A stretch of DNA of 38,644 nucleotides from positions 1 through 38,644 of the forward strand of contig JACRDU010000150.1 of assembly GCA_016218495.1 (NCBI GenBank). Reading direction: 5' to 3'. Under the pieces are notes generated by a model that was not told where the DNA came from, did not search any database, and saw only the letters and a program-made list of their open reading frames with translations. A program made the translations under genes and the position numbers. The first letter of the stretch is position 1. Every line of letters begins with the position of its first letter. This DNA is from Elusimicrobiota bacterium (GTDB lineage Bacteria > Elusimicrobiota > Elusimicrobia > UBA1565). This document shows positions 6,613 to 13,461 of the stretch, one piece after another.

Positions 6613-6798
6613 TTAGGCTAGAACCCCAAGCCTGTCCATGATTGCTTGTGCCCCGAGGTTCGTCCACTCGAAGAAGACACGCTCGCGGGTCTCCGTGGCC
6701 CGCTGCATGATGGCCTCCAGCTTCGTTATCGCGCCCGGGAGCGAGACAGGGCGCCTCGCATCGCCCGTCTGGAAAAGGGGACAAGGCCATCCCGGCAT
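6613..6798 (-). CDS. Hypothetical small protein (61 aa)
   Basis: The C-terminal half reads as a coherent amphipathic helix pair (ITKLEAIMQRATETRERVFF then WTNLGAQAIMDRLGV). The first ~18 residues after ATG 6798 look less natural, so translation may start later. It is read divergently from the Panacea antitoxin gene, whose promoter begins 50 bp away. Confidence 0.4.
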   Translation of the reverse strand: MPGWPCPLFQTGDARRPVSLPGAITKLEAIMQRATETRERVFFEWTNLGAQAIMDRLGVLA

Positions 6799-6821
6799 GG
6801 AACCAATTCAGGGGTTCGCGC

Positions 6822-6831
6822 GTATTAATAC
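6822..6831. promoter_or_regulatory. 10-bp palindrome upstream of the toxin-antitoxin promoter
   Basis: GTATTAATAC is a perfect palindrome and ends 16 bp before the -35 box of the antitoxin promoter. It could be an operator, but a short AT palindrome is weak evidence. Confidence 0.3.
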
Positions 6832-6847
6832 TGTGACCACAAAGTCC

Positions 6848-6876
6848 TTGAGGCCGAGAGCTTGCAGGGCTATAAT
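6848..6876 (+). promoter_or_regulatory. Sigma70-type promoter of the toxin-antitoxin pair
   Basis: TTGAGG (6848-6853), a 17-bp spacer, then a consensus TATAAT (6871-6876). The predicted start is near 6883, giving a leader of about 75 nt before the antitoxin ATG at 6959. Confidence 0.75.
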
Positions 6877-6958
6877 GCGTCACGTCACATGGCGCGCGAG
6901 GCCTGCTCCCCCTCCACCCTTCAGGGCTCCCCTGAGGTCTCGCCCCAGGGCTAATTGC

Positions 6959-7414
6959 ATGGCGACTGCGAAAGAAGTTACTAAGCTGTTCATGTCTTGG
7001 GCGAACCGCGATGGGGACCTCATCACGAACCTCAAGATGCAGAAGCTCCTCTACTACGCTCAGGCGTGGCACCTCGTCAACTATAACAAGCCGCTTTTCC
7101 CGGACCCCATCCAGGCATGGGACCTTGGCCCCGTAATCCCGTCAGTCTATCGGGATCTTCGAGAATTCCGCGCCGGGGCCATCGCATATAAATCTAAAGG
7201 CGATGAGGAAAAACACTTCACCCGAGAACAACTCTCATATCTGAAAGAATTCTATGCGATGTTCATAAAGTTTTCCGCACACGAATTAGTGAACATGAGC
7301 CACTCTGAGACTCCGTGGATGAAGGCCCACACCCAAGGGGCGAACATGGAAATTAGGACGTCAGACATGAAGACCTTCTACTTGGACCTCTATCGTCGGC
7401 GGAAGCACCAGTAG
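6959..7414 (+). CDS. panA: Panacea-domain (DUF4065) antitoxin
   Basis: 151 residues from ATG 6959 (MATAKEVTKLFMSW). The sequence ITNLKMQKLLYYAQAWHL, followed by PLFPDPIQAWDLGPVIPSVY, is the hallmark of the Panacea/SocA-like domain. In the family this domain is the antitoxin half of PanAT modules, which neutralise very different toxins by direct binding and often help mobile elements defend against phages. Here a toxin-sized gene starts within its stop codon, and a near-consensus promoter drives the pair. Codon use and GC are lower than in the flanking chromosome, consistent with recent transfer. The N-terminal extension seen upstream in this frame is not needed. Confidence 0.88.
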   Translation: MATAKEVTKLFMSWANRDGDLITNLKMQKLLYYAQAWHLVNYNKPLFPDPIQAWDLGPVIPSVYRDLREFRAGAIAYKSKGDEEKHFTREQLSYLKEFYAMFIKFSAHELVNMSHSETPWMKAHTQGANMEIRTSDMKTFYLDLYRRRKHQ

Positions 7415-7851
7415 TGGGGAAATCCAAACGCCATTTTACAGCAAGCGAATCCGCCCCTCCGTCCTCAAAGCTGGCAACTGGGTCTGTCCCAATTAATAAA
7501 CTCCACCCGATTTTTTCGTTTCGCTACCTGGATCACGACCACAACCGTTTCGGTGTCCACGCAATCAGAGATACCGAGGAATGGCGCCGCCTGACAAAGC
7601 AATTGCGGCAGATAAGCCAGATGGAGTGGGAAAGGATAAAACAGAGCGGGACTCAGTTTCGAGCTCACGAGATTAGCGAAACCAAACGCTCCCACCCTCA
7701 GCACATCGGCAAGCTACCGCCTATTTTTTCCGAGTTCGTCCCATTTCAATTCAAGGCATTCGACGAATGCAGAATTGTCGGCTTCTTTGATGCGCGCGCT
7801 ATTTTCAATATCGTTTGGATTGACCGAGAGCACGCCATCTATCCGGACTGA
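7414..7851 (+). CDS. Probable toxin partner of the Panacea antitoxin
   Basis: 145 residues. The start is a GTG (7414) that shares its first base with the antitoxin stop, so the two are translationally coupled. Recognisable blocks are FSFRYLDHDHNRFGVHAI near residue 30, a helical WRRLTKQLRQISQMEWERIK, and the C-terminal IVGFFDARAIFNIVWIDREH-AIYP. The pattern FSF-YLD near the N-terminus and F-IVW-D--H--YP at the C-terminus is what I recall for small proteins encoded next to Panacea genes. The toxic activity cannot be told from sequence. Confidence 0.7.
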   Translation: MGKSKRHFTASESAPPSSKLATGSVPINKLHPIFSFRYLDHDHNRFGVHAIRDTEEWRRLTKQLRQISQMEWERIKQSGTQFRAHEISETKRSHPQHIGKLPPIFSEFVPFQFKAFDECRIVGFFDARAIFNIVWIDREHAIYPD

Positions 7852-7907
7852 AGGGGAATCCCCCGCACGAAGCACACTCCGAACGCGCGCGTAGTATTAC
7901 ACTCATC

Positions 7908-7935
7908 TTGACGCCCGGAGCATCCCTGGTATGAT
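7908..7935 (+). promoter_or_regulatory. Strong promoter reading into the pseudoknot RNA
   Basis: TTGACG (7908-7913), a 16-bp spacer, and TATGAT (7930-7935) with the extended TGG just before it. The predicted start is about 7942, which is the first base of the pseudoknot stem. No coding frame follows before attR. Confidence 0.7.
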
Positions 7936-7941
7936 CCCGGT

Positions 7942-8024
7942 GCTCTCAGTCCAGTCCCGGGCGTAGCCAATTCCTGGCCCCTGGTGCAGCCGCCTTCGGG
8001 TGACTGAGAGCCACCGGGGGCCAG
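7942..8024 (+). ncRNA. Candidate pseudoknot RNA at the right end of the island
   Basis: Two long helices interleave as an H-type pseudoknot. Stem A is 10 perfect bp (7942-7951 with 8002-8011). Stem B is 13 bp with one G-U pair (7974-7986 with 8012-8024). The 3' arms are adjacent, so the helices could stack coaxially. The 15 nt between B5' and A3' contain a canonical C-UUCG-G tetraloop hairpin (about 7991-8001). A strong promoter starts exactly at stem A. Further hairpins follow (GCGAT/ATCGC 8048-8067; GGGCGGG/CCCTCCC 8074-8094, one mismatch), so the transcript may reach about 8095. No known RNA family matches by eye. Confidence 0.6.
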
Positions 8025-8064
8025 TTCTTTGGGCTTGAACGAGCCAGGCGATACGGGATGAAAT

Positions 8065-8142
8065 CGCTATACTGGGCGGGCAAAGGGCCCTCCCGGTGAA
8101 GGCTCTCCGACGGAGCACTGCGCGGCTGGCACCGCTATACTG
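8065..8142. repeat. Pair of 10-bp direct repeats beside attR
   Basis: CGCTATACTG occurs at 8065-8074 and again at 8133-8142; the second copy crosses into the attachment core. They may be integrase arm-binding sites or stray promoter-like boxes (each contains TATACT). Confidence 0.35.
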
Positions 8143-8189
8143 CGGAGCTGAAGATCCAGGTTCGATTCCTGGTGAGCGCACCAACTTCC
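8140..8189 (+). repeat. attR: 50-bp direct repeat, right copy (tRNA-Arg 3' remnant)
   Basis: Identical to 329-378. It contains the anticodon-loop-to-CCA half of tRNA-Arg without its 5' half, so it is a remnant of the original gene displaced by integration. Chromosomal sequence resumes after it. Confidence 0.9.
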
Positions 8190-8236
8190 CCGCCCTGGCG
8201 TGCCCGCGGCGCGCGGGCTATCCTCAATAGGCCCCC

Positions 8237-9283
8237 ATGCCAGCCCTGCCGCTGATGGTCTTGCTGCTGCCGTGCGCCTACGCCGCCGCCAGCTTCGGCA
8301 CCGCCGACGGGGTGCTGGCCCTGCAGGAGGCCCCGGGCTGGGAGACCAGCCACCCGGAGCCGCCCGCCCTGCTGTCGCTGCGCCGGGGCGCGGCCCGCTT
8401 TAGCGCCGAAGCGGCGGCCGACGACGCCGACCTCTCCGCGCTTGTGACCCGGGCCGCGCGGGCCGTCGTGCCCACCCATCCCCCCGGCGTCGAGCGGGCG
8501 GTTTCCGCCGCGGGGCTGCCCTACGCGCTGGCCTCCCGCCCCGTAGCGGGCCGCCTCTTCGCCGCGGCCGCCGTCGACCGCGTGCGCTACCTCTTCGAGT
8601 TCCGCGGCGTCCCCGGCGGCGAGGCCCGGAGCCTGCTCGATTCGCTCCACCGCCAGGGGGAGGCCCCGCCGGACGCCCCGGGACCCTCCGAGGGGACGGG
8701 CGCCGCGGAGGTCTCCGTCGCGGAGGCGGTCTACTTCGAAGGCGCCGTGCGCCTGGGCGCGCCCGCCGCGGGCCGCATGACCCCGCACGCCGACGGCTGG
8801 GTCGTCGGCTCGATGGCCACCTGGCGGGCCGGGGTCTCGGAGTCGAAGGTAGCCCCGCTGGCGGACTCCCCTCGGGAGGCGGCCGAGGCGTCCATCCAGA
8901 GGCGCTCCGAGCTGCTGGTCGCCGCCCGCCGCTGCAAGGGGGGCGACGTCATCGACCACCCGCTGGCCAACGGCTGGACCGTGCTGGAGCGGCCGTTCGC
9001 CTGTCCCGACGCGGTCCCGGGGAGCGTCACCTTCGTCGGAGCCGTGGCGCGGGAGGGCGGCCGCCCCCTCGACCTGGCGGGGGACTACGCGTCGGCGGGG
9101 GACTTCGACGCCATCCTGGCCTGGCTGGGGACGGGGACCGACCGTGCCGCGTCCCGCGCCGGAGCCCCCCTTCCGGAGCCCGCGCCCAGGCCGCGCTCCG
9201 CCGCCTCGGTCCTGGCGCTGGCGCTGGGGGCGGCCGGGCTGGCCGGCCTCGGGTTCACGGCGTTCCGTCAGCGCGCGCCGTAG
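8237..9283 (+). CDS. Exported, C-terminally membrane-anchored protein of unknown function
   Basis: 348 residues. There is an N-terminal signal peptide (LPLMVLLLPCAYAAA) and a C-terminal hydrophobic helix (ASVLALALGAAGLAGLGFTAF) followed by a short basic tail (RQRAP), so most of the protein would sit outside the membrane, held by its C-terminus. The Pro/Ala-rich stretch before the helix looks like a linker. The middle has alternating strands with no motif I recognise. It is the first chromosomal gene after attR and overlaps the convergent deformylase gene by 16 bp. Starts at ATG 8237 without a strong ribosome site. Confidence 0.7.
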   Translation: MPALPLMVLLLPCAYAAASFGTADGVLALQEAPGWETSHPEPPALLSLRRGAARFSAEAAADDADLSALVTRAARAVVPTHPPGVERAVSAAGLPYALASRPVAGRLFAAAAVDRVRYLFEFRGVPGGEARSLLDSLHRQGEAPPDAPGPSEGTGAAEVSVAEAVYFEGAVRLGAPAAGRMTPHADGWVVGSMATWRAGVSESKVAPLADSPREAAEASIQRRSELLVAARRCKGGDVIDHPLANGWTVLERPFACPDAVPGSVTFVGAVAREGGRPLDLAGDYASAGDFDAILAWLGTGTDRAASRAGAPLPEPAPRPRSAASVLALALGAAGLAGLGFTAFRQRAP

Positions 9284-9798
9284 CGCTCGAATTCTTCCGT
9301 GAAGGACAGCGTCGACAGGTCCGTCATCCGGTCCATATAGACCTTCCCGTCGAGGTGGTCGCACTCGTGCTGGATGATGCGCGCGAAGAAGCCCTCCGCG
9401 CGCAGGTCCAGCGCCGAGCCGTCGCGTCCCAGGGCCCGGACCCGCACCCAGGCGTGCCGGGGGACCGTCCCGCGCAGGCCCGGCACGCTCAGGCAGCCCT
9501 CGTAGCCGTCGACGAGCTCGGAGGAACGCTCGACGATCTCGGGATTGACCAGCACGGTCAACGGGACCGGGTCGACGCTGCGCAGGCGCGACGCCTCGGC
9601 CCGGACCTCGATGACGGCGGCGCGCAGGCCTTCGTGGACCTGGTTCGCCGCCAGCCCCACGCCCTGGTATTCCCGCATGGTGTCGGCCATGTCGTCGAGG
9701 AAGCGCTGGAAGGCCTGAGAGCGCACAGCCTCGGGAGGGACGGCCGCGCAGGCGCCGCGCACGGCCGGATGCCCCAGGCGGGCGGTCTTGAGGATCAC
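9268..9798 (-). CDS. def: Peptide deformylase
   Basis: Removes the formyl group from the initiator methionine of nascent proteins, using a bound metal. 176 residues from GTG 9798. All three signatures are present: GVGLAANQ (46-53), EGCLSVPG (100-107, metal ligand C102) and HECDH (144-148, ligands H144 and H148, catalytic E145). Length is typical. The GTG start overlaps the stop of the upstream ferritin-like gene (GTGA), so translation is coupled. A larger reading frame extends further upstream, but it only shadows that gene. Confidence 0.96.
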   Translation of the reverse strand: MILKTARLGHPAVRGACAAVPPEAVRSQAFQRFLDDMADTMREYQGVGLAANQVHEGLRAAVIEVRAEASRLRSVDPVPLTVLVNPEIVERSSELVDGYEGCLSVPGLRGTVPRHAWVRVRALGRDGSALDLRAEGFFARIIQHECDHLDGKVYMDRMTDLSTLSFTEEFERYGAR

Positions 9799-10322
9799 GG
9801 CAGGCCCGCCGCCGCCGCGGAGCCGGGGAAGTGCAGGCGCGCCAGCGCCACGTGGGAGACCTCTTCGTCGGCGATCCGGCCGAAGACCGCGGCGCTCTCG
9901 GGGTCCACGGGGGCCAGGAGGGTCCGGAACCTGTCGCCCGCCTGACGTCCCCGCTCCTCCGCCTTGGCGATGAGGATCTCGAACTCCTCGGCGCTCCGGC
10001 AGGCGGTCAAGGCGTCCCATAGCCGGGCGGAGACCCTGCGCCCGCCCGGGGCCGAGCCCAGCGCCGCGAGCCGGCCCAGCAGCCAGCCCAGGTGCCGGTC
10101 CTCCTCCTCGGCCAGGCCGGCCCAGCGCGCGCGCAGGCCTTCCGGCGCGTCGGGCAGCGCCGCGCAGGCCCAGAGGAACGCCTCGCGGGCCTGCAGCTCC
10201 GCGAAAGCGGCGACGCGCAGCCTGTCGGCCACGCCCTCGCGCGTCGCCGGGGAACGCATCGGAGCGGGGGGCTCCGATGCGGCGCACACGAGGAACGGGT
10301 TCCAGTCGGGAGCGGGGCTCAT
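9795..10322 (-). CDS. Ferritin-like (four-helix, putative di-metal) protein
   Basis: 175 residues. The pattern E-x-x-A-R-E-A-F near residue 42, then AEEEDRHLGWLL, and later FEILIAKAEERGRQ with IADEEVSHVALARL, places Glu and E-x-x-H residues as in ferritin-like di-iron proteins of the DUF455/MiaE-like kind. The reaction or substrate is not evident; these proteins include tRNA hydroxylases and iron-binding proteins. It is directly coupled to the downstream deformylase gene, itself an iron enzyme in many bacteria. Divergent from the hydrolase at 10357. Confidence 0.65.
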   Translation of the reverse strand: MSPAPDWNPFLVCAASEPPAPMRSPATREGVADRLRVAAFAELQAREAFLWACAALPDAPEGLRARWAGLAEEEDRHLGWLLGRLAALGSAPGGRRVSARLWDALTACRSAEEFEILIAKAEERGRQAGDRFRTLLAPVDPESAAVFGRIADEEVSHVALARLHFPGSAAAAGLP

Positions 10323-10356
10323 GTCGGGGATGCGGCCGTTATTCTATGATAAGCGG

Positions 10357-11100
10357 ATGAGCAAGTCCCAGAGCGCAATCCATTTCGAGGCCTTCGAGTA
10401 CAAAGACGGGGACACGGTCTGCGCGGGCACCTTGGTCTACGACGTCCATTCGGCGGGCCGCCTCCCCGGCGTCCTCATCGCGCCGACGTTCTGGGGAGCC
10501 GACGGCCTCGCGCGCCGCAAGGCGATGCAGGTGGCGCGCCTGGGCTACACCGCCCTCGTGATGGACCCCTACGGGGACGGGCGCGTCGCGGCGGACCAGG
10601 CCGAGGCCTCCCGGCTCATGGAAGCCGCGGTCGCCGACCGCGCGGCCCTGCGCCGGCGCGCCCAGGCCGCCCTCAAAGCCTTCCGCCACCACCGCCGCGT
10701 CGACGGCTCCCATGTCACCGCCATCGGCTACTGCTTCGGAGGGTTCGTCGCCCTGGAGCTCGCCCGCTCCGGGGCCGACATCTCGGGCGCCGCCTCTCTG
10801 CACGGCATCCTGGAGATGGGCGGGCCGCGGCCGCCGACCGAACTGCGCGCCCGGGTCCTGGTCCTGCACGGTTCCGACGACCCGCTCGTCCCGCCCGCCC
10901 AGGTCGCCGCCTTCATGGACGAGATGCGCGCCGCGAAGGCCGACTGGCAGTTCGTCCATTACGGCGGGGCCGTGCACGCCTTCACCAACCCGGACGCCGG
11001 CTCCGACCCGTCCGGCGGGTTCGCCTACGACGAGCGGGCGGACCACCGCTCCTGGAAGCTCCTCTCCTCGTTCCTCGAGGAGGGCTTCTCCCAAGGCTAG
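10357..11100 (+). CDS. Dienelactone hydrolase family protein
   Basis: 247 residues of alpha/beta-hydrolase fold. It has the nucleophile elbow GYCFGG with Cys as nucleophile (typical of dienelactone hydrolases), an acid in VLHGSDDPLVPP, and a catalytic His in YGGAVHAFTNP. The tail pattern (FTNP..G......YDERADHRSW) is characteristic of the family. The true substrate is unknown, as many members are general esterases. Starts ATG 10357, with a TATGAT box just upstream in the 34-bp divergent gap. Its stop overlaps the convergent tatC stop by 4 bp. Confidence 0.9.
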   Translation: MSKSQSAIHFEAFEYKDGDTVCAGTLVYDVHSAGRLPGVLIAPTFWGADGLARRKAMQVARLGYTALVMDPYGDGRVAADQAEASRLMEAAVADRAALRRRAQAALKAFRHHRRVDGSHVTAIGYCFGGFVALELARSGADISGAASLHGILEMGGPRPPTELRARVLVLHGSDDPLVPPAQVAAFMDEMRAAKADWQFVHYGGAVHAFTNPDAGSDPSGGFAYDERADHRSWKLLSSFLEEGFSQG

Positions 11101-11801
11101 ACCGAGCGGCGCATCGCGAGCAGGGAGAGCTCGAAGAGCACGACGATGGGGACGGCCAGCGCCACCTGGCTGATGACGTCCGGCCCGGGCGTCAGCATGG
11201 CCGCCGAGACGAAGCCCGCGAAATAGACGGCCCGCCGCTTGGCGGCCAGGCGCTCCTTGGTCACGATGCCGAGGCGCTCGAGCAGCAGCAGCACCAGCGG
11301 CAGCTGGAAGACCAGGCCGAAGGCCAGCGCCAGCGTCGTCACGAACTCCATGTAGGCCGCCACGCTCAGCAGCGGCCTGACCTCGGCCGAGCCGTACGCC
11401 ACCAGGAAGCGCATCGCGTTGGGGACGACGAGGACGACCGCCAGGGCCACGCCCAGCAGGAAGAGCACGTAGGACAGGGGCAGGATCAGGGAGATGGAGC
11501 GGCGGACCTTCTCGCCGAGGGCGCGCGCGGTGAAGGCCCAGACCTGGTGCAGCACGACGGGCAGGGCCAGCAGGAAGCCGCCCAGCATCGCGACCTTGAA
11601 GCGGGTGAAGAACGCCTCGGTCGGCGCGAGGAAGACGAGGCCTCCGGCCGGGCGCGCCAGCCAGGAGAGGAACTCCCCCGACCAGGACCAGGCGGCCGCG
11701 GTCCCGACGGCGACGGCCAGCAGCGCGCGGATGAGCCGCGTGCGCAGCTCGTCGAGGTGCTCGACGAGGGTCATCTCCTTGTCTTCGAGCTCTACAGCCA
11801 C
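11097..11801 (-). CDS. tatC: Sec-independent protein translocase TatC
   Basis: The multi-spanning receptor of the twin-arginine translocase, which exports folded proteins with RR signal peptides. It opens with the conserved MTLVEHLDELRTRL cytoplasmic helix and carries about six membrane helices, with the conserved F-x-x-x-E-A-F-T-type periplasmic segment seen as FLAPTEAFFTRFK. I place the start at GTG 11801, behind GGAGGTGG, giving 234 residues. The ATG ten codons further in sits directly against its purine-rich stretch, with no spacing. The start overlaps the moeA stop by 10 bp. Last gene of the Tat/molybdopterin operon. Confidence 0.95.
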   Translation of the reverse strand: MAVELEDKEMTLVEHLDELRTRLIRALLAVAVGTAAAWSWSGEFLSWLARPAGGLVFLAPTEAFFTRFKVAMLGGFLLALPVVLHQVWAFTARALGEKVRRSISLILPLSYVLFLLGVALAVVLVVPNAMRFLVAYGSAEVRPLLSVAAYMEFVTTLALAFGLVFQLPLVLLLLERLGIVTKERLAAKRRAVYFAGFVSAAMLTPGPDVISQVALAVPIVVLFELSLLAMRRSV

Positions 11802-12982
11802 CGGAACGCCACCTCCGTACCCGCCGCGAATGACTCCCGGCCCTCGGGCAGGACGGCCAGGGCGCGCGCCCGGACCCCCATCGAGAGGCGGCCGGAATGC
11901 TGGGGCAGCAGCGGGGTCAGGCTCACGGGCCTCCCCGAGCCCGCCGCTGCGCAGAAGAGGAACTGGCGCAGGGCCGCCGGCTTCTCGAAGCCCGCGGCCA
12001 GCAGGCCCGCCTCCGGGAAGGCCTTCCGCTCGGGCAGGCCCGCCATCCGCTCGAGCGCCGGCCGGGCGAACACCTCGGCGGTGACGAGCGACGAGACGGG
12101 GTTGCCCGGCAGGCCCCATACGGGCTTCCCCCCCGCCGACGCGAAGAGCAGGGGCTTGCCCGGCTTCACGGCCGTCCTCCAGAAGACCTCGCGGGCCCCG
12201 AGCGAGGCCAGGACGGGGCGCGTGAGGTCGCGGTCGCCCACCGAGACCCCGCCCGTCACGAAGACCGCGTCGCAGCGCGACAAGGCCGTCCTCAGGTGCA
12301 GCGCGAGGTCGTCCTTGTCATCGGCGGCGGCCCCGACCGGGACGGGGACGCAGCCCCAGCCGCGCAGGGCCGCGCACAGCGCCGGCGAAGAGGAATCCCA
12401 TCGCCCGGAAGGGCCGAGCGGCCGCCCCGGCCGCCGGAGCTCGTCGCCGGAGGTGACGACGCCCACCCGCGGGCGGGGGATGACGCGGATGTCCCGGACG
12501 CCGTGGGACGCGAAGACCCCGGTCTCGAAGGACCCGACGGCGCGGCCGGCCTCGACGAGCCTCTCCCCGCGGCGGGAGTCGGAACCGCGGCGGCGGACGT
12601 GCTGCCCGGGCTCGGGAGGATCCGGGAAGACCACCGCCCCGCCCTCCTCGCGGGCCAGCTCCTTGGGAACGACGCAATCGGCCCCCTGCGGCAGGCGCGC
12701 CCCGGTCCTCACGCGCACCGCGCCGCCCGGGGCGATGGGCGCCGGGACGTCCCCCGCCATCACGGCGGCGCCTGCGGGGAGCCTGGCGCCTGCGGCCCGG
12801 GCGTCGCCGGCGCGCAGCGCCCAGCCGTCCATCGCCGAGTCGTCGAAGCGCGGCAGGTCGTCGGGAGCGTAGAAGGCCTCCGCCAGGACCAGGCCGTGCG
12901 CGGCTCCGAGCGGCACGACGACGGCCGCCAGAGGGCTGACCGCCTCCAGGACCAGGCGCAGCGCCTCGTCAGGATGGGTCAT
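11792..12982 (-). CDS. moeA: Molybdopterin molybdenumtransferase MoeA
   Basis: Inserts molybdenum into adenylylated molybdopterin at the end of cofactor synthesis. 396 residues from ATG 12982. The N-terminal region has the hallmark LPRFDDSAMDGWALR. The central MoCF-binding domain has VGVVTSGDEL, FVTGGVSVGDRD and the KPGKPLLFA..GGKPVWGLPGNPVSSLV block, and the C-terminal domain IV is beta-rich. The start overlaps the mogA stop (ATGA). The product would act directly on the MogA product encoded just upstream. Confidence 0.96.
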   Translation of the reverse strand: MTHPDEALRLVLEAVSPLAAVVVPLGAAHGLVLAEAFYAPDDLPRFDDSAMDGWALRAGDARAAGARLPAGAAVMAGDVPAPIAPGGAVRVRTGARLPQGADCVVPKELAREEGGAVVFPDPPEPGQHVRRRGSDSRRGERLVEAGRAVGSFETGVFASHGVRDIRVIPRPRVGVVTSGDELRRPGRPLGPSGRWDSSSPALCAALRGWGCVPVPVGAAADDKDDLALHLRTALSRCDAVFVTGGVSVGDRDLTRPVLASLGAREVFWRTAVKPGKPLLFASAGGKPVWGLPGNPVSSLVTAEVFARPALERMAGLPERKAFPEAGLLAAGFEKPAALRQFLFCAAAGSGRPVSLTPLLPQHSGRLSMGVRARALAVLPEGRESFAAGTEVAFRWL

Positions 12983-13461
12983 CCCGGGTGGTCTCCGCCG
13001 GACAGCATCGCCACGGCGTGCTCGAGCAGGTCCGTGACCGTGCCGAGGGACTGGACCGCCCCCTTGGGGCTCCCCGGGAGGTTCAGGATGACGGTGCGCC
13101 CTCTCGCGCCGCAGACGCCGCGAGAGAGGGAGGCCGTCGGGGCCGTCCGCTCGCCTTCCCGCCGCATCCGCTCGGCCAGGCCGGGGGCCTCGCGTTCGAT
13201 GGCGTCGCGGGTCGCCTCGGGGGTGAGGTCCCTGGGTCCGAAGCCCGTGCCGCCCGTCGTCAGCACCAGGTCCGGCGCTCCAGGGCCGTCGCACCAGGCG
13301 CGCAACCGCGCGGCGACCGCCGCCCGTTCGTCGGCGACGACGGCCCGGTCGACGACGGTCCAGCCGCGCACCTCGGCGGCCGCGGCGACGGCGGGGCCGC
13401 CCAGGTCGGCCCGCTCCCCCCGCGCCGAACGGTCGCTGACGGTCAGGACGGCGACGCGCAT
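12979..13461 (-). CDS. mogA: Molybdopterin adenylyltransferase MogA (MoaB/Mog family)
   Basis: Adenylylates molybdopterin before metal insertion. 160 residues from ATG 13461, which shares a base with the moaE stop (TGATG). Diagnostic motifs are VLTVSDRSARGE at the start, LTTGGTGFGPRDLTPEATRD and LNLPGSPKGAVQSL. MogA and MoaB cannot be separated with certainty by eye, but the direct coupling to moeA supports the adenylyltransferase role. Confidence 0.93.
   Translation of the reverse strand: MRVAVLTVSDRSARGERADLGGPAVAAAAEVRGWTVVDRAVVADERAAVAARLRAWCDGPGAPDLVLTTGGTGFGPRDLTPEATRDAIEREAPGLAERMRREGERTAPTASLSRGVCGARGRTVILNLPGSPKGAVQSLGTVTDLLEHAVAMLSGGDHPG

Larger units (their letters stand above)
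329..8189 (+). mobile_element. Integrated genomic island/satellite in tRNA-Arg, about 7.8 kb
   Basis: The element is bounded by perfect 50-bp direct repeats (329-378 and 8140-8189), which consist of the tRNA-Arg 3' half plus six following bases. A tyrosine recombinase is the first gene inside the left end, the usual arrangement for tRNA-targeting islands. The cargo is a run of short genes with phage-like stop/start overlaps, a PC4-like ssDNA-binding protein, a Panacea toxin-antitoxin pair and a promoter-driven structured RNA at the right end. GC is visibly lower around 6950-7850 than in the flanks. No terminase, capsid, portal, replicase or conjugation gene is recognisable, so it is probably a satellite or island dependent on other elements, or a decayed prophage. 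Confidence 0.85.

Noticed and set aside
7942-8024. HDV-like self-cleaving ribozyme
   Set aside because: The strand order P1-P2-hairpin-P1'-P2' is similar and the predicted 5' end sits at stem A. However, the two 3' arms are directly adjacent, leaving no P4 or catalytic joining strand, and the first joining region is 22 nt long.
7903-8184. Minus-strand frame of 93 codons across the pseudoknot and attR
   Set aside because: It shares the tRNA-derived RSPGIEPGSSAPQ peptide, has no ribosome site and overlaps the structured RNA. The pattern is RNA structure, not protein.
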